In this document: in pieces, positions 23,835 through 32,212 of the stretch
Numbering within the stretch: position 1 is the first letter of the stretch
Layout of the letters: the number at the start of each line of letters is the position of its first letter
DNA from: Arhodomonas sp052060015
Lineage (GTDB): Bacteria; Pseudomonadota; Gammaproteobacteria; Nitrococcales; Nitrococcaceae
Direction of reading: 5' to 3'
Length of the DNA stretch: 64,000 bases
Assembly: GCF_052060015.1 (NCBI RefSeq)
Contig: NZ_JBPODZ010000002.1
Span: 248,001-312,000, forward strand
Translations under genes and position numbers: made by a program
The notes under the pieces: model-generated
What the model saw: only the letters and a program-made list of their open reading frames with translations
Told to the model about the DNA's origin: nothing
The model's database searches: none

Positions 23835-24152
23835 TCACACATCCTGGTCCCGGCCCGGCCTGTGGTCACGTGCCGCCAGCCACAGATCCTCCCGGCGCAC
23901 GCCCAGATCGCGGAGCATACGGTCGTCCAGCCTCGAGACCTCGGCGAGGACGCGACGGTAACGCCGGTAATCTCGAATCCAACGACCCAGCCGCAACCAA
24001 ATGGTCCCTATGGGACGCACCGCCCATGCGAGGCCCTGGGCAACGGCGGCCAACAGCCTGGCCGCCATCGGCGTATCCACGGACTGCAAACGCCCACGCG
24101 ACGCCTCCATTCCGAGGCAAGGGGTACTGAGTTCTGTATTGCAGGAAGGCAT
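23835..24152 (-). CDS. DUF1127 domain small protein
   Basis: This is a 105-residue basic protein with a DUF1127 (YjiS-like) motif at its C-terminal end: an Arg/Tyr-rich helix (WIRDYRRYRRVLAEV) followed by LDDRMLRDLGVRREDL near 75-90. DUF1127 proteins are small, often stress- or phosphate-regulated, and some bind RNA or affect metabolism (family knowledge). The N-terminal 60 residues are an extension not typical of the shortest members. A good GAAGGAG ribosome site precedes ATG 24152. It is divergent from a LysR gene, 94 bp apart. Confidence 0.85.
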   Translation of the reverse strand: MPSCNTELSTPCLGMEASRGRLQSVDTPMAARLLAAVAQGLAWAVRPIGTIWLRLGRWIRDYRRYRRVLAEVSRLDDRMLRDLGVRREDLWLAARDHRPGRDQDV

Positions 24153-24246
24153 GGCGACTGCTCCTTCGGCTAACCACTTTCGGGAAAAGTCTAGGGAGCA
24201 GTGCTAGATTAGTATATGCGAGAAATCGTAAGTTCGTTTTGCATTT

Positions 24247-25146
24247 GTGAAAGATATAGACTGGGATGACCTGCGGCATTTCCTGTTCACTGCGCGGCTT
24301 GGCACCGCCTCTGGCGCGGCGCAGGAGCTCGGCACCAGTGTCTCCACCGTAACCCGACGGATCACGACGCTGGAGAAGGCACTGGGCAGTCAGCTATTCG
24401 AACGCTCCCGCAGGGGCTACGAGCCCACGGAGGCGGGTCTCCGGCTTCTGGCTTACGCGGACCGGATGGAGCAGGATCTGCGGGCCGCCGAGGACGAGAT
24501 CCGCACCGGTGACGCCGAACCGAAGGGCGTGCTGCGGGTCGCCTGCACCGAATCGGTCGCCTATGACGTGCTCATCCCGCGGCTGACCGCCTTCCATGAG
24601 CGCTACCCCCGCCTGCGGTTGGAACTGCGCGCGAGCCCCGCCACCCTCAGCCTCGGCCGCGGCGAGGCCGACTGTGCGATCCGCCTCTCCCGCCCCAAGG
24701 AGGGCGATTTCGTTGCCTCCCGGATCGGTCGCATGGCCTTCGCCTACTACACGCGGGCCGTCGCGGCGAATCAACGCGGATCCGTGACGCCCATCGTCGG
24801 CTGGGACCGGAGGCTCCGCACGGTGGCGTCCGCCCAGCTCCTACACCCGGCAGTGGATTCCGAGGAGGCCCCCTTCACTATCGACACCGGCATGGGCCAC
24901 CTCGCGGCCGCCCGTCACGGTGCCGGCCCTTGCCTGATCGCGTGCATCACCGGGGATCGCACCGACGGACTCGTGCGCTGGCCGGACACCCAGGTCGTGG
25001 GTCGGTATCCGGTCTGGTTCGTGGTGCGCACCGGCCTCGCACGGCTGCGGCGGGTACGGGCCTTTCGCGCATTCGTCGTCGACGCATTCCGCGAGGAACA
25101 GGCGGCCCTGGAGGGCGCCGATCCATCTGTCTCGGAATCCCGCTGA
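24247..25146 (+). CDS. LysR-type transcriptional regulator
   Basis: This is a 299-residue LysR regulator with an N-terminal HTH (DWDDLRHFLFTARLGTASGAA, then TVTRRITTLEKALGSQLFER) and an effector domain of the shorter type seen in regulators that control a neighbouring divergent gene. The start is GTG 24247 with no visible Shine-Dalgarno; the preceding AT-rich stretch suggests the transcript could begin close to the start codon. Upstream is the divergent DUF1127 gene; downstream (115 bp) is a phosphatase-like gene. The target is unknown. Confidence 0.9.
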   Translation: MKDIDWDDLRHFLFTARLGTASGAAQELGTSVSTVTRRITTLEKALGSQLFERSRRGYEPTEAGLRLLAYADRMEQDLRAAEDEIRTGDAEPKGVLRVACTESVAYDVLIPRLTAFHERYPRLRLELRASPATLSLGRGEADCAIRLSRPKEGDFVASRIGRMAFAYYTRAVAANQRGSVTPIVGWDRRLRTVASAQLLHPAVDSEEAPFTIDTGMGHLAAARHGAGPCLIACITGDRTDGLVRWPDTQVVGRYPVWFVVRTGLARLRRVRAFRAFVVDAFREEQAALEGADPSVSESR

Positions 25147-25260
25147 TGAGTTCGCCACGCATTGGCGTCCTTCCGCATAAAACCAACGCGCAGCGCCTAC
25201 GACAGGGGCTGTCGCACTGACGTGCGAGCCTGGAGCGGAATTGGCCGGAGAGGAACGGCA

Positions 25261-25848
25261 ATGCCCTCGGATTCACCTGATTTCGTCCCATCCTCGAAAA
25301 CCCGAACGAGCAACAACAGCCCCCTGCGTATCGCCACCGTTGACACGCCCCATGGCGGCGTCATCGGCATGACCCTCTGCCCCGGCAAGCAGGGGGCGGG
25401 TGTCAGCGGCACCTGGGCGCGGTCGCTGGAGGCGGACCTTGCCGTGGTCCGCGACTGGGGCGCACGGGCCGTGCTGACCCTCATGGAGGTCCACGAGCTG
25501 GAGCGCTACGGGGTGGCCGAGATGCCCATCGCATGCCGCACGGTGCTCGGGCCACACGGATGGTTCCACCTGCCCATCGAGGATGGCGGCGTGCCGGACG
25601 CGGACTTCGAGACCGCCTGGCAGGCGCTCTCGCCGGCTTTCCACCTCTGGCTGCGCGCTGGGGATCGGATTCTCGTCCACTGCCTGGGCGGGCTCGGCCG
25701 CACGGGGTTGGTGGCGTGCCGGCTGCTGGCGGAATCCGGCGTGCCACCGCGGCGGGCCCTGGAGCGCGTCCGAACCGTACGGCCCGGAACCGTGGAGACC
25801 CGCGCCCAGGAAGGGTATGTGCTCCGCCTCCCCGGCGCGACGGGTTAA
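25261..25848 (+). CDS. Dual-specificity/tyrosine phosphatase-like protein
   Basis: This is a 195-residue protein with the cysteine phosphatase P-loop HCLGGLGRTG (Cys141, Arg147) and a candidate general-acid Asp in PIEDGGVPD (near 108-112), resembling CDKN3-type dual-specificity phosphatases found in bacteria. The start at ATG 25261 is fixed by GGAGAGGAA upstream; a longer frame begins at 25162. There is no signal peptide, so it is cytoplasmic. The substrate (phosphotyrosine, phosphoserine or a small phospho-compound) is unknown. It is followed by an oxidoreductase gene after 37 bp, possibly in one transcript. Confidence 0.85.
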   Translation: MPSDSPDFVPSSKTRTSNNSPLRIATVDTPHGGVIGMTLCPGKQGAGVSGTWARSLEADLAVVRDWGARAVLTLMEVHELERYGVAEMPIACRTVLGPHGWFHLPIEDGGVPDADFETAWQALSPAFHLWLRAGDRILVHCLGGLGRTGLVACRLLAESGVPPRRALERVRTVRPGTVETRAQEGYVLRLPGATG

Positions 25849-25885
25849 ACTGGGGGCCGTACAGCAACGGCTACCGGGAGCCCCC

Positions 25886-26899
25886 ATGCAGAACAAGACG
25901 GTCTTCCTTGCCCCCGGCGGGGGCTTCGACAACGTGTCGGTGGCCGACGGCGGTGAACCGCCGGCACCCGCTGCGGGTGAGATCACGGTGCGCATCCGGG
26001 CCAGCTCGCTGAACTTCCACGATTACGGGGTGGTCAAGGGCGCAACGGCGCCGAAGGAGACGCGCATTCCCATGGCGGATGGCGCCGGTGAAGTCACCGC
26101 CGTGGGGGCGGAGGTCGACGAATTCTCCGTGGGCGACCCTGTGGTGAGCACCTTCTTTCCGAACTGGCTGAATGGCCCGCCGCGGCACGAGGGGTTTGCC
26201 ACCACCCCGGGTGACGGCGTCGACGGCTATGCCCGAGAGAAGGTTACCGCCCCGGCCACCGCCTTCACCCGCGCCCCCATGGGCTACAGCCATGCCGAGG
26301 CGGCGACGCTGACCACCGCGGGCGTGACGGCCTGGAAAGCGCTGTTCGTCGACGGCGCCCTCAAGCCCGGGGAAACGGTATTGGTGCAGGGAACCGGCGG
26401 CGTCTCGATCTTCGCGCTGCAGTTGGCCCGACACGCCGGCGCGCGGGTCTTCGCCACCTCCTCCAGTGACGAGAAGCTCGAGCGCCTCGCGGCCATGGGT
26501 GCGCAGCACGTCATCAACTACAACGACGACCCCGAGTGGGGCAAGACGGCCCATCGATTGACCGGCGGCCAAGGCGTGGACCATGTGGTAGAGGTCGGGG
26601 GGCCGGGGACGCTGGAGCAGTCCATGCGCGCCTGCCGGGTCGGCGGCCATATCGCGGTGATCGGGGTGCTGACCGGGGTGAAGGGCGACTTCCCGCTGCG
26701 CTTCGCGCTGATGCGCCAGCTGCGGCTGGACGCCGTGCTGGTGGGCAGCCGGCAGCACCAGATGCAGCTGGTCGATGCGCTGGAGGCCAGCGACATCCGC
26801 CCCGTGATCGACCGCCACTTCCCCCTGGAGGAGCTGGTGGAGGCCTTCCGCCACGAGGAGAGCGGTCGTCACTTCGGCAAGATCTGCCTGGACATCTGA
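25886..26899 (+). CDS. Zinc-independent MDR oxidoreductase (quinone oxidoreductase/alcohol dehydrogenase-like)
   Basis: This is a 337-residue medium-chain dehydrogenase/reductase. A GroES-like N-terminal domain has SSLNFHDYGVVKG near 37-49, and a Rossmann domain has QGTGGVSIFALQLA near 170-183, for NADPH. Classical zinc ligands are absent, as in quinone-oxidoreductase-like members. It ends with the GKICLDI seen in many such proteins. ATG 25886 is preceded by GGGAG. The physiological substrate is unknown; reduction of alkenal or quinone compounds is the family norm. Confidence 0.88.
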   Translation: MQNKTVFLAPGGGFDNVSVADGGEPPAPAAGEITVRIRASSLNFHDYGVVKGATAPKETRIPMADGAGEVTAVGAEVDEFSVGDPVVSTFFPNWLNGPPRHEGFATTPGDGVDGYAREKVTAPATAFTRAPMGYSHAEAATLTTAGVTAWKALFVDGALKPGETVLVQGTGGVSIFALQLARHAGARVFATSSSDEKLERLAAMGAQHVINYNDDPEWGKTAHRLTGGQGVDHVVEVGGPGTLEQSMRACRVGGHIAVIGVLTGVKGDFPLRFALMRQLRLDAVLVGSRQHQMQLVDALEASDIRPVIDRHFPLEELVEAFRHEESGRHFGKICLDI

Positions 26900-26916
26900 G
26901 CGGCGGCACCGGGCGG

Positions 26917-28608
26917 TTATTCGGCCAGGCGGAAGGTGTTGCGGCCAGCCGACTTGGCCGCATAGAGCGCCCGATCCGCCTGGGACAGGGCCGCTTCGGC
27001 ACCCTCACCTGGCCGAGCCAGGTAGGCACCGATACTCACCGTCAGGTGCTCGCCGGTACCGTAACGGGCGGCCTCCACACCGGCGCGGATGCGCTCGGCA
27101 GACACCTGCAGCGTCTCCGCATCACACGGTGAAAGCAGCACCAGGAACTCGTCACCGCCCCACCGGGCGGCGTGGTCGTAACGACGGGTGTTGTCCCGGA
27201 GCAGCTGGGCGACCTCGCGCAGGGCGGCGTCGCCGGCGGAGTGCCCGCGCTGGTCGTTTAGCTCCTTGAAGCTATCCAGATCCAGCCAGACTAGCCCGAA
27301 GGGCTGGCCTTCCCGGCTCGCCCGGGCAGCGGCCTCCTCCAGCAGCTCTGTCATGCCGCGGCGGTTGATCAGCTCGGTGAGCGGGTCGATCCGCGCCAGC
27401 CGGTGCAGCGCCTCGGTGCGCTCGCGGACCTTGTGCTCCAGCTCCTCGGTATGGCTTCGGATCGCCTCCGCCATGGCCCGAAAGTGCTGGATGAGCCGGC
27501 CGATCTCGCCATGCCCCCGAGGCAGGCTGCAGGCCTCCAGGCGGCCCTCGCGGCCCCGACGCATTGCCGTTTCCAACGCCCTCAGCGGGTTGAGGATTTG
27601 GTACTGGAGGGCGAGATGAAAGGCCAGCAGGGTGACCAGCAGGGTCACCGCGAACACCGCCGCCACCGGGGCGAACCGCGCCACGGGCATGATGCTGTCC
27701 AGATCCAGCAGGGTGAGCTCGTACCAGCCGATGGAGGGCAGGTACGCAAGGCCGGCCAAATGCCGCGTGCCGTCGATGGCCACGAAGGTCGTGCGCACGG
27801 TGCCGTTGGGCTCGGCGCTTTCTGCGAGGGCATCCATCATCGCCTGTATACGGCGTTCATCCTCCGGGGCATCCAGGAGCAGATCCACCGTCTTCTTCTG
27901 GCCCTCCGGCTTGACGATGCTCGCGAAGTCGATCATGCGCTGATCGCGATAGAGCTGGATCGCCCCCTGAAAGTCCAGGAACAGCGTGGTGATGCCCTCC
28001 TGCTCGATGTCGACGATCTCGTCGAGGAACTGCTCCAAGTCCAGGCCGGTACCGACCATGCCGAGTACCGTGCCGTCGCTGTCCCGCAGGAGCACATCGA
28101 TCCAGAGCTTGGTGACACCGAGCTCGGTATCCGGGTTGACGTTAAGGTGGAAATCCCGCCCCTCCTCGATGAGGCGGAAGAACCAGGCGTCATCGGGGTC
28201 GTCGCGATCCAGGTAATAGCGCAGCTGCTCGCCGGTGTATTCGCCGTCCGCGTTGTTGTGATAGTAGGCGCCGTTCTCTCGCAGGGCGACGAAATAACTA
28301 CGGCTCCCGAAATTGCCCCGGAAGCTCTCCATCTCCTCGATGGCCTCGGCCTCGAGCACGGGGTCATCGGGATTGCGGGCCCAGCGGTGGAGGACGATGG
28401 AGTCGGCGAACTGGCGGGCCAGGGCGATCTCCCGTTCCAGGGGCTGGCGCAGGCGGGCACTGTCGTACTGGACCTGGACCTCGGCGATGCGCCGGCCCCA
28501 CTCCTCGATGATCCCCTCGGCGATTCGGTGGAACACCAGCCAGGCCGATACGGATGCCAGCACCACGAGGACCGCAGCGAGCAGAAGAAATCGCGCCCTA
28601 AGGCTCAT
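26917..28608 (-). CDS. Membrane-bound diguanylate cyclase with periplasmic sensor domain
   Basis: This is a 563-residue inner-membrane signalling protein. It has a first membrane helix (about 6-25), a large periplasmic sensor region of Cache-like character (about 26-310), a second membrane helix (about 312-335), a HAMP-like/coiled-coil segment, and a C-terminal GGDEF domain. The active-site GGDEF is intact at about 484-488, and an RxxD inhibitory site (RRYD) lies exactly five residues before it, so active c-di-GMP synthesis with product inhibition is expected. ATG 28608 is taken as start; a TTG-initiated extension to 28695 is possible but adds a charged leader. The sensed ligand is unknown. 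Confidence 0.92.
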   Translation of the reverse strand: MSLRARFLLLAAVLVVLASVSAWLVFHRIAEGIIEEWGRRIAEVQVQYDSARLRQPLEREIALARQFADSIVLHRWARNPDDPVLEAEAIEEMESFRGNFGSRSYFVALRENGAYYHNNADGEYTGEQLRYYLDRDDPDDAWFFRLIEEGRDFHLNVNPDTELGVTKLWIDVLLRDSDGTVLGMVGTGLDLEQFLDEIVDIEQEGITTLFLDFQGAIQLYRDQRMIDFASIVKPEGQKKTVDLLLDAPEDERRIQAMMDALAESAEPNGTVRTTFVAIDGTRHLAGLAYLPSIGWYELTLLDLDSIMPVARFAPVAAVFAVTLLVTLLAFHLALQYQILNPLRALETAMRRGREGRLEACSLPRGHGEIGRLIQHFRAMAEAIRSHTEELEHKVRERTEALHRLARIDPLTELINRRGMTELLEEAAARASREGQPFGLVWLDLDSFKELNDQRGHSAGDAALREVAQLLRDNTRRYDHAARWGGDEFLVLLSPCDAETLQVSAERIRAGVEAARYGTGEHLTVSIGAYLARPGEGAEAALSQADRALYAAKSAGRNTFRLAE

Positions 28609-28704
28609 GCGCCGCGCCACCCCGTCGCCGCTTGGCTGAAGCCCCACTAACAGGCACGTTAGCACACTCCGGCGGAAGAGCGACGCGGGCCGCAAGCTTG
28701 CCGA

Positions 28705-29445
28705 TCACCCCGGGGAACAGATATCGACGAGCGTGAATCGTGGCCGGCCGGGCGGCGGAAATGGCATGGCGTCAGGTAGCCAACCACCGGTCTCGATCCA
28801 GAAGCGATTGGCCACCCGAAGCACCGACAGGCCGTGCATCAGGGTATGGCCATGGAAGACTCGCAGCACATCGGGCAGCGGATGGGTGAGCGCCGCATCC
28901 GTCCCCCGGCCGCGGGCGCGACCGGCGATCTCCCGCGACCAGATCGCCTGGTAACGCACCTCCTCGCCCAGGTCCGGATCCGCCATGGCGTCTACGAACT
29001 CCGCCCAGGTGGGATACTCCGGCGGCACCTCCGCGTGCACCACGCCCACAGTGCCCTCCGGGGTGCCCACTTCCAGCGCCCAGGGGAGCGCCTGCAGGCC
29101 ATCCAGCAGGGCCTCCGTGGCATCCGCGCTCAGCTCATGGATCCAGTGATGATCCTCGCATCGATAGGGCAGGCCCGCCGGCGAGCCCTCCCGCCCCAGG
29201 GCGTGCAGCACACTGACGTCGTGGTTGCCGCGCACGGCGTGGAACCAGGGCTCCGCCAGCAACCCGGGGACGAGATGGGGCTCGGGGCCGCGGTCCACCA
29301 GGTCCCCCACGCAGAGCAGACGGTCGCGGTCCGGGTGGAAGTCGATGGCCTTGAGCCGTTCCCGCAGCCGTGTGACGGCGGCATGGATATCGCCGACGAC
29401 GAAATCGCGGCCGTGTTCATTCGCTGGCAGACGTTGCACGATCAT
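28705..29445 (-). CDS. Calcineurin-like metallophosphoesterase (PrpE/ApaH-type)
   Basis: This is a 246-residue serine/threonine phosphatase-like protein. It has the metallophosphoesterase motifs in order: GDIH (about 18-21), GDLVDRG (about 47-53), GNHD (about 74-77), a later VHAEVPPEYP and GHT near the C-terminus, supplying a two-metal site. The start ATG 29445 overlaps the stop of the AraC gene by four bases (ATGA), so the two are translationally coupled. Substrates could be phosphoproteins or dinucleoside polyphosphates. Confidence 0.88.
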   Translation of the reverse strand: MIVQRLPANEHGRDFVVGDIHAAVTRLRERLKAIDFHPDRDRLLCVGDLVDRGPEPHLVPGLLAEPWFHAVRGNHDVSVLHALGREGSPAGLPYRCEDHHWIHELSADATEALLDGLQALPWALEVGTPEGTVGVVHAEVPPEYPTWAEFVDAMADPDLGEEVRYQAIWSREIAGRARGRGTDAALTHPLPDVLRVFHGHTLMHGLSVLRVANRFWIETGGWLPDAMPFPPPGRPRFTLVDICSPG

Positions 29446-30362
29446 AGCGATGGGTAACCCGCCTCGTCCCCTGAATGCGTCCCGCGGCGCACCGCTCCGG
29501 GGCCGCGGCCGAAGTGGCGCTTGAACGCCTTGCTGAATCCGGCCTCGGTGCGATAGCCGACCTGTTCGGCCACCCTCGCCACCGGCTCGCCTTCCCGCAA
29601 TAGCCGGTGGGCGAGCTTCAAGCGCCACCGGGAGAGATAGCGCATGGGCGCGCACCCCATGGCGGCGGTGAAACGCTGGACCAGCGCGGAACGCGAGACC
29701 GCTGCCTCCCGCGCCAGCGACTGCAGGTCCCAGGCATGCGCCGGTTGGGCGTGGATGCACTGCAGTGCCCGGTGCACGGCCGGGTCCGCCAGGGCCGCTC
29801 CGAGGGCGGACTCCCGGGGATGCTTGCGGAAATACTGGCGTACCACCTGAATGAAAAGCGCATCCGAGAGCCGGTCCACCATGGCGTCGCTCCCCGGCAG
29901 CGAGACCGTCGATTCCTCCACCAGCAATCCCACCAGTCTCCGCAGCGTATCGCTCCCTGTCACCTCCTCGGCGGGCAGCAACAGGTACTCGGGGAGGGCA
30001 TCGAGCACCGGATTGGACGCACCCTCGTCGAAGACGAAGTAACCGCAGATGATGCCCGTGCCCCCGGACTCGGTATCACCCAAGGGCGCACGCCGGGGTT
30101 CGCCCGCGTCGGGTTCGCTGGTGGGCCGCTCGCTGAGCCGATGGGGCGCGTCCCGCGGCAACACCAACAGATCGCCCTGCCCCAGGCACATCGGTTCGCT
30201 GCCATCCAGGGGGTCGAGCCAACAGCGCCCGGAAACCACCAGGTGGAAGCTCGCCTGGTGACGCCCCGCATGCTCCAGGCTCCAGTTGCCGCAGAAGCGA
30301 GAGCGCTCGAAGACCGTGGCATTGAGGTGGAACGTCTTCAGCAGGCTGCTGATGAGATCCAT
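29442..30362 (-). CDS. AraC-family regulator with cupin-like sensor domain
   Basis: This is a 306-residue regulator. The N-terminal half (about 1-165) matches the cupin_6/AraC-binding type (SLEHAGRHQASFHLVVSG, then GDLLVLPRDAPHRL). The C-terminal AraC HTH pair is at about 200-295, with SLAREAAVSRSALVQRF and VAEQVGYRTEAGFSKAFKRHFG. It is divergent from an AhpD-like gene with a 126-bp gap containing two direct GGCAGTT repeats 21 bp apart, a typical AraC-protein spacing. It probably regulates the AhpD-like gene and itself. Confidence 0.92.
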   Translation of the reverse strand: MDLISSLLKTFHLNATVFERSRFCGNWSLEHAGRHQASFHLVVSGRCWLDPLDGSEPMCLGQGDLLVLPRDAPHRLSERPTSEPDAGEPRRAPLGDTESGGTGIICGYFVFDEGASNPVLDALPEYLLLPAEEVTGSDTLRRLVGLLVEESTVSLPGSDAMVDRLSDALFIQVVRQYFRKHPRESALGAALADPAVHRALQCIHAQPAHAWDLQSLAREAAVSRSALVQRFTAAMGCAPMRYLSRWRLKLAHRLLREGEPVARVAEQVGYRTEAGFSKAFKRHFGRGPGAVRRGTHSGDEAGYPSL

Positions 30363-30383
30363 GTCACCGGCTTCCGTGTCTCT

Positions 30384-30411
30384 GGCAGTTCGGACATAAA
30401 TGATGGCAGTT
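30384..30411. promoter_or_regulatory. Candidate AraC-protein site: two direct GGCAGTT repeats, 21-bp spacing
   Basis: GGCAGTT occurs at 30384-30390 and again at 30405-30411, two helical turns apart on the same face, in the divergent gap between the AraC-type gene and the AhpD-like gene. Direct half-sites with about 21-bp spacing are the usual arrangement for AraC-family dimers. No experimental support can be seen. Confidence 0.45.
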
Positions 30412-30488
30412 GAGCCATTCCGGAATATCCGTTCTCACCGTAGCGTGAGTGGCGGAGTCACAGACAGCCCAAAGTACGGAGGTAGATC

Positions 30489-31046
30489 ATGACCGAATTC
30501 CCACTCCACGATACCCACACCGCCCCGGAGGCAGCGAAACCCCAGCTGGAGGGCACCCAGCAAACCATGGGCTTCATCCCGAACATCTTCGCCAAGATGG
30601 CGGAGGCGCCGGCCGTGCTGGAAGGCTACGCCAGCATCTCCGGTATCTTCGACAAGACCTCGTTGTCGCCGGTGGAACGGGAAGTCGTGCTGCTGACCAC
30701 CAGCGTCGAGCACGAGTGCCACTTCTGCGTGGCCGCCCACACCGGCCGGGCCAAGAAGGCGGGCATGGAGGAGTCGGTGCTGGAGGCCCTGCGGGCCGGC
30801 CACGAGCTCCCGGACAGCCGACTCGAGGCGCTGCGCGCCTATACCCTGGAGGTCGTGCGCAACCGCGGTTGGCTCGCCAACGACGCGGTCGACCGCCTCC
30901 TGGACGCCGGCTATACGCGGGAGCAGGCGCTGGAGGTCGTCCTCGGCGTGACCATGAAGGTGCTCAGCAACTACACCAACCACATCACCGGGACGCCCTT
31001 GAACGAGCAGCTCTCGTCGCTGAAGTGGGAGGGCAAAGCCGCCTGA
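30489..31046 (+). CDS. Carboxymuconolactone decarboxylase/AhpD-like protein
   Basis: This is a 185-residue alpha-helical protein with the AhpD redox signature C-x2-C-x3-H (CHFCVAAH, Cys77, Cys80, His84) preceded by Glu75, as in alkylhydroperoxidase-like CMD family members. The likely function is thiol-based peroxide reduction or a related protection role. ACGGAGG lies upstream of ATG 30489. It is divergent from an AraC-type regulator that probably controls it, and convergent with a radical SAM gene. Confidence 0.9.
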   Translation: MTEFPLHDTHTAPEAAKPQLEGTQQTMGFIPNIFAKMAEAPAVLEGYASISGIFDKTSLSPVEREVVLLTTSVEHECHFCVAAHTGRAKKAGMEESVLEALRAGHELPDSRLEALRAYTLEVVRNRGWLANDAVDRLLDAGYTREQALEVVLGVTMKVLSNYTNHITGTPLNEQLSSLKWEGKAA

Positions 31047-31153
31047 GTCCGGCTCATGGCCACGTAACCTCCCGCATGCCCTGGCGGCGGCTGGGCGACC
31101 CTCACTCCATGAGGCGATATCCAAAGTCCGCCGCCCGCCAGGGGGAACGGACA

Positions 31154-32125
31154 TTAGGAGGCGCTACAGCTCGCGCCGCCCAGGACGCAGAACTGGGCGC
31201 AGAAGGGGTGGTTCAGAGGGACCGTGCGCTGGGCATCCGCCAGGGTGCTCCCGAGCTCGAACTGGGGGTCGTAGGGCAGCAGGGTGCAGGCCACGACGGC
31301 GGGTCGCTCCGCGCCCTTGCGCTTGACCACCATGCGCGAGCCGGCGCACATGACGCTGTCCGGGTGGCGGCCGAGCTTGTCCCAGCACCCCTCGGTGATC
31401 TCGGGGACATCCACCGCTGGGTCCATCTCCGGGAACAGCACCAGATCCTCCGGGTCATGGGCGTCCACGGCGATACCCTCGTGCCGGAAATGCGCCGCGA
31501 AGCCGTCGCGGACCGCTTGCTCGCACTCGCCGGTGAACCTGCGTCCGGCCACGGAGACACGGAAGCCCTGTTCCGAGAGCCAGCGCAGCCCTGCCATGGC
31601 CGGGCGCCAGGTCTTGGCACCGCGCTCCCACTCATGCCATTCCGGGCGGTAGTGATCCATGGACACACGCACGGTGAGGCGCTCTCCATGACGGCCATTG
31701 AGCGCCGCCAGGGGCTCGGCGACCTTCATCATGGGGCGCATGGCATTGGTCAGCACCAGGGCCTCGAAACCGCGCTCGAGCACGTCTTCGAGCATGCCGA
31801 TCATCTCCGGGTTCATGAACGGCTCGCCGCCGGTGAAGCCGATCTCCCGGGTGCCCAGCCCCTGCCCTTCGATTTCGTCCAAATACGCCCTCACCTCGTG
31901 CCGGGTAATCCAGGCAAGGCTATCGTTGCGCGGCGATGACTCGATGTAGCAGTTCCGGCAGGTTAGGTTGCACAACGTCCCGGTGTTGATCCATAGCGTC
32001 TCCAGGCGCTGCAGGGTGACGTGGGCGCGGGGCTCGCCGTCCGCGGTGACCGTCGGGTCGCGGAACTTCCCGGGCTCGATCAGGTAGCGCGGCCCCTCCA
32101 AGGCCTCCTTGGGCTGGGTGCTCAC
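31154..32125 (-). CDS. Radical SAM protein of unknown specificity
   Basis: This is a 323-residue radical SAM enzyme. The [4Fe-4S]-binding C-x3-C-x2-C is at Cys52, Cys56 and Cys59 (TLCNLTCRNCY), followed by GFTGGEPFMNP (about 95-105), which contacts SAM. A Cys cluster at the end (FCAQFCVLGGASC, plus Cys residues near GCWDKLG and VMCAGS) could hold an auxiliary cluster. It resembles a widespread but uncharacterised proteobacterial group, and no peptide substrate is visible nearby. A Cys-rich C-terminus is compatible with peptide or sulfur chemistry, but the function is open. Confidence 0.85.
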   Translation of the reverse strand: MSTQPKEALEGPRYLIEPGKFRDPTVTADGEPRAHVTLQRLETLWINTGTLCNLTCRNCYIESSPRNDSLAWITRHEVRAYLDEIEGQGLGTREIGFTGGEPFMNPEMIGMLEDVLERGFEALVLTNAMRPMMKVAEPLAALNGRHGERLTVRVSMDHYRPEWHEWERGAKTWRPAMAGLRWLSEQGFRVSVAGRRFTGECEQAVRDGFAAHFRHEGIAVDAHDPEDLVLFPEMDPAVDVPEITEGCWDKLGRHPDSVMCAGSRMVVKRKGAERPAVVACTLLPYDPQFELGSTLADAQRTVPLNHPFCAQFCVLGGASCSAS

Positions 32126-32212
32126 TGGATGCTCCTTATTGCGGTGTCGGTGCTACCCGTTATAGCCGCCGGTGCCCGCCCCGGGAAATAGGCCCGAGTA
32201 CGTACGTCGGCG

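Noticed and set aside
31079..31143. Imperfect inverted repeat between the AhpD-like and radical SAM genes
   Set aside because: CCCTGGCGG and CCGCCAGGG are complementary, but the stem is broken by a 4-base bulge, the loop is long and no T tract follows, so it was not called a terminator.
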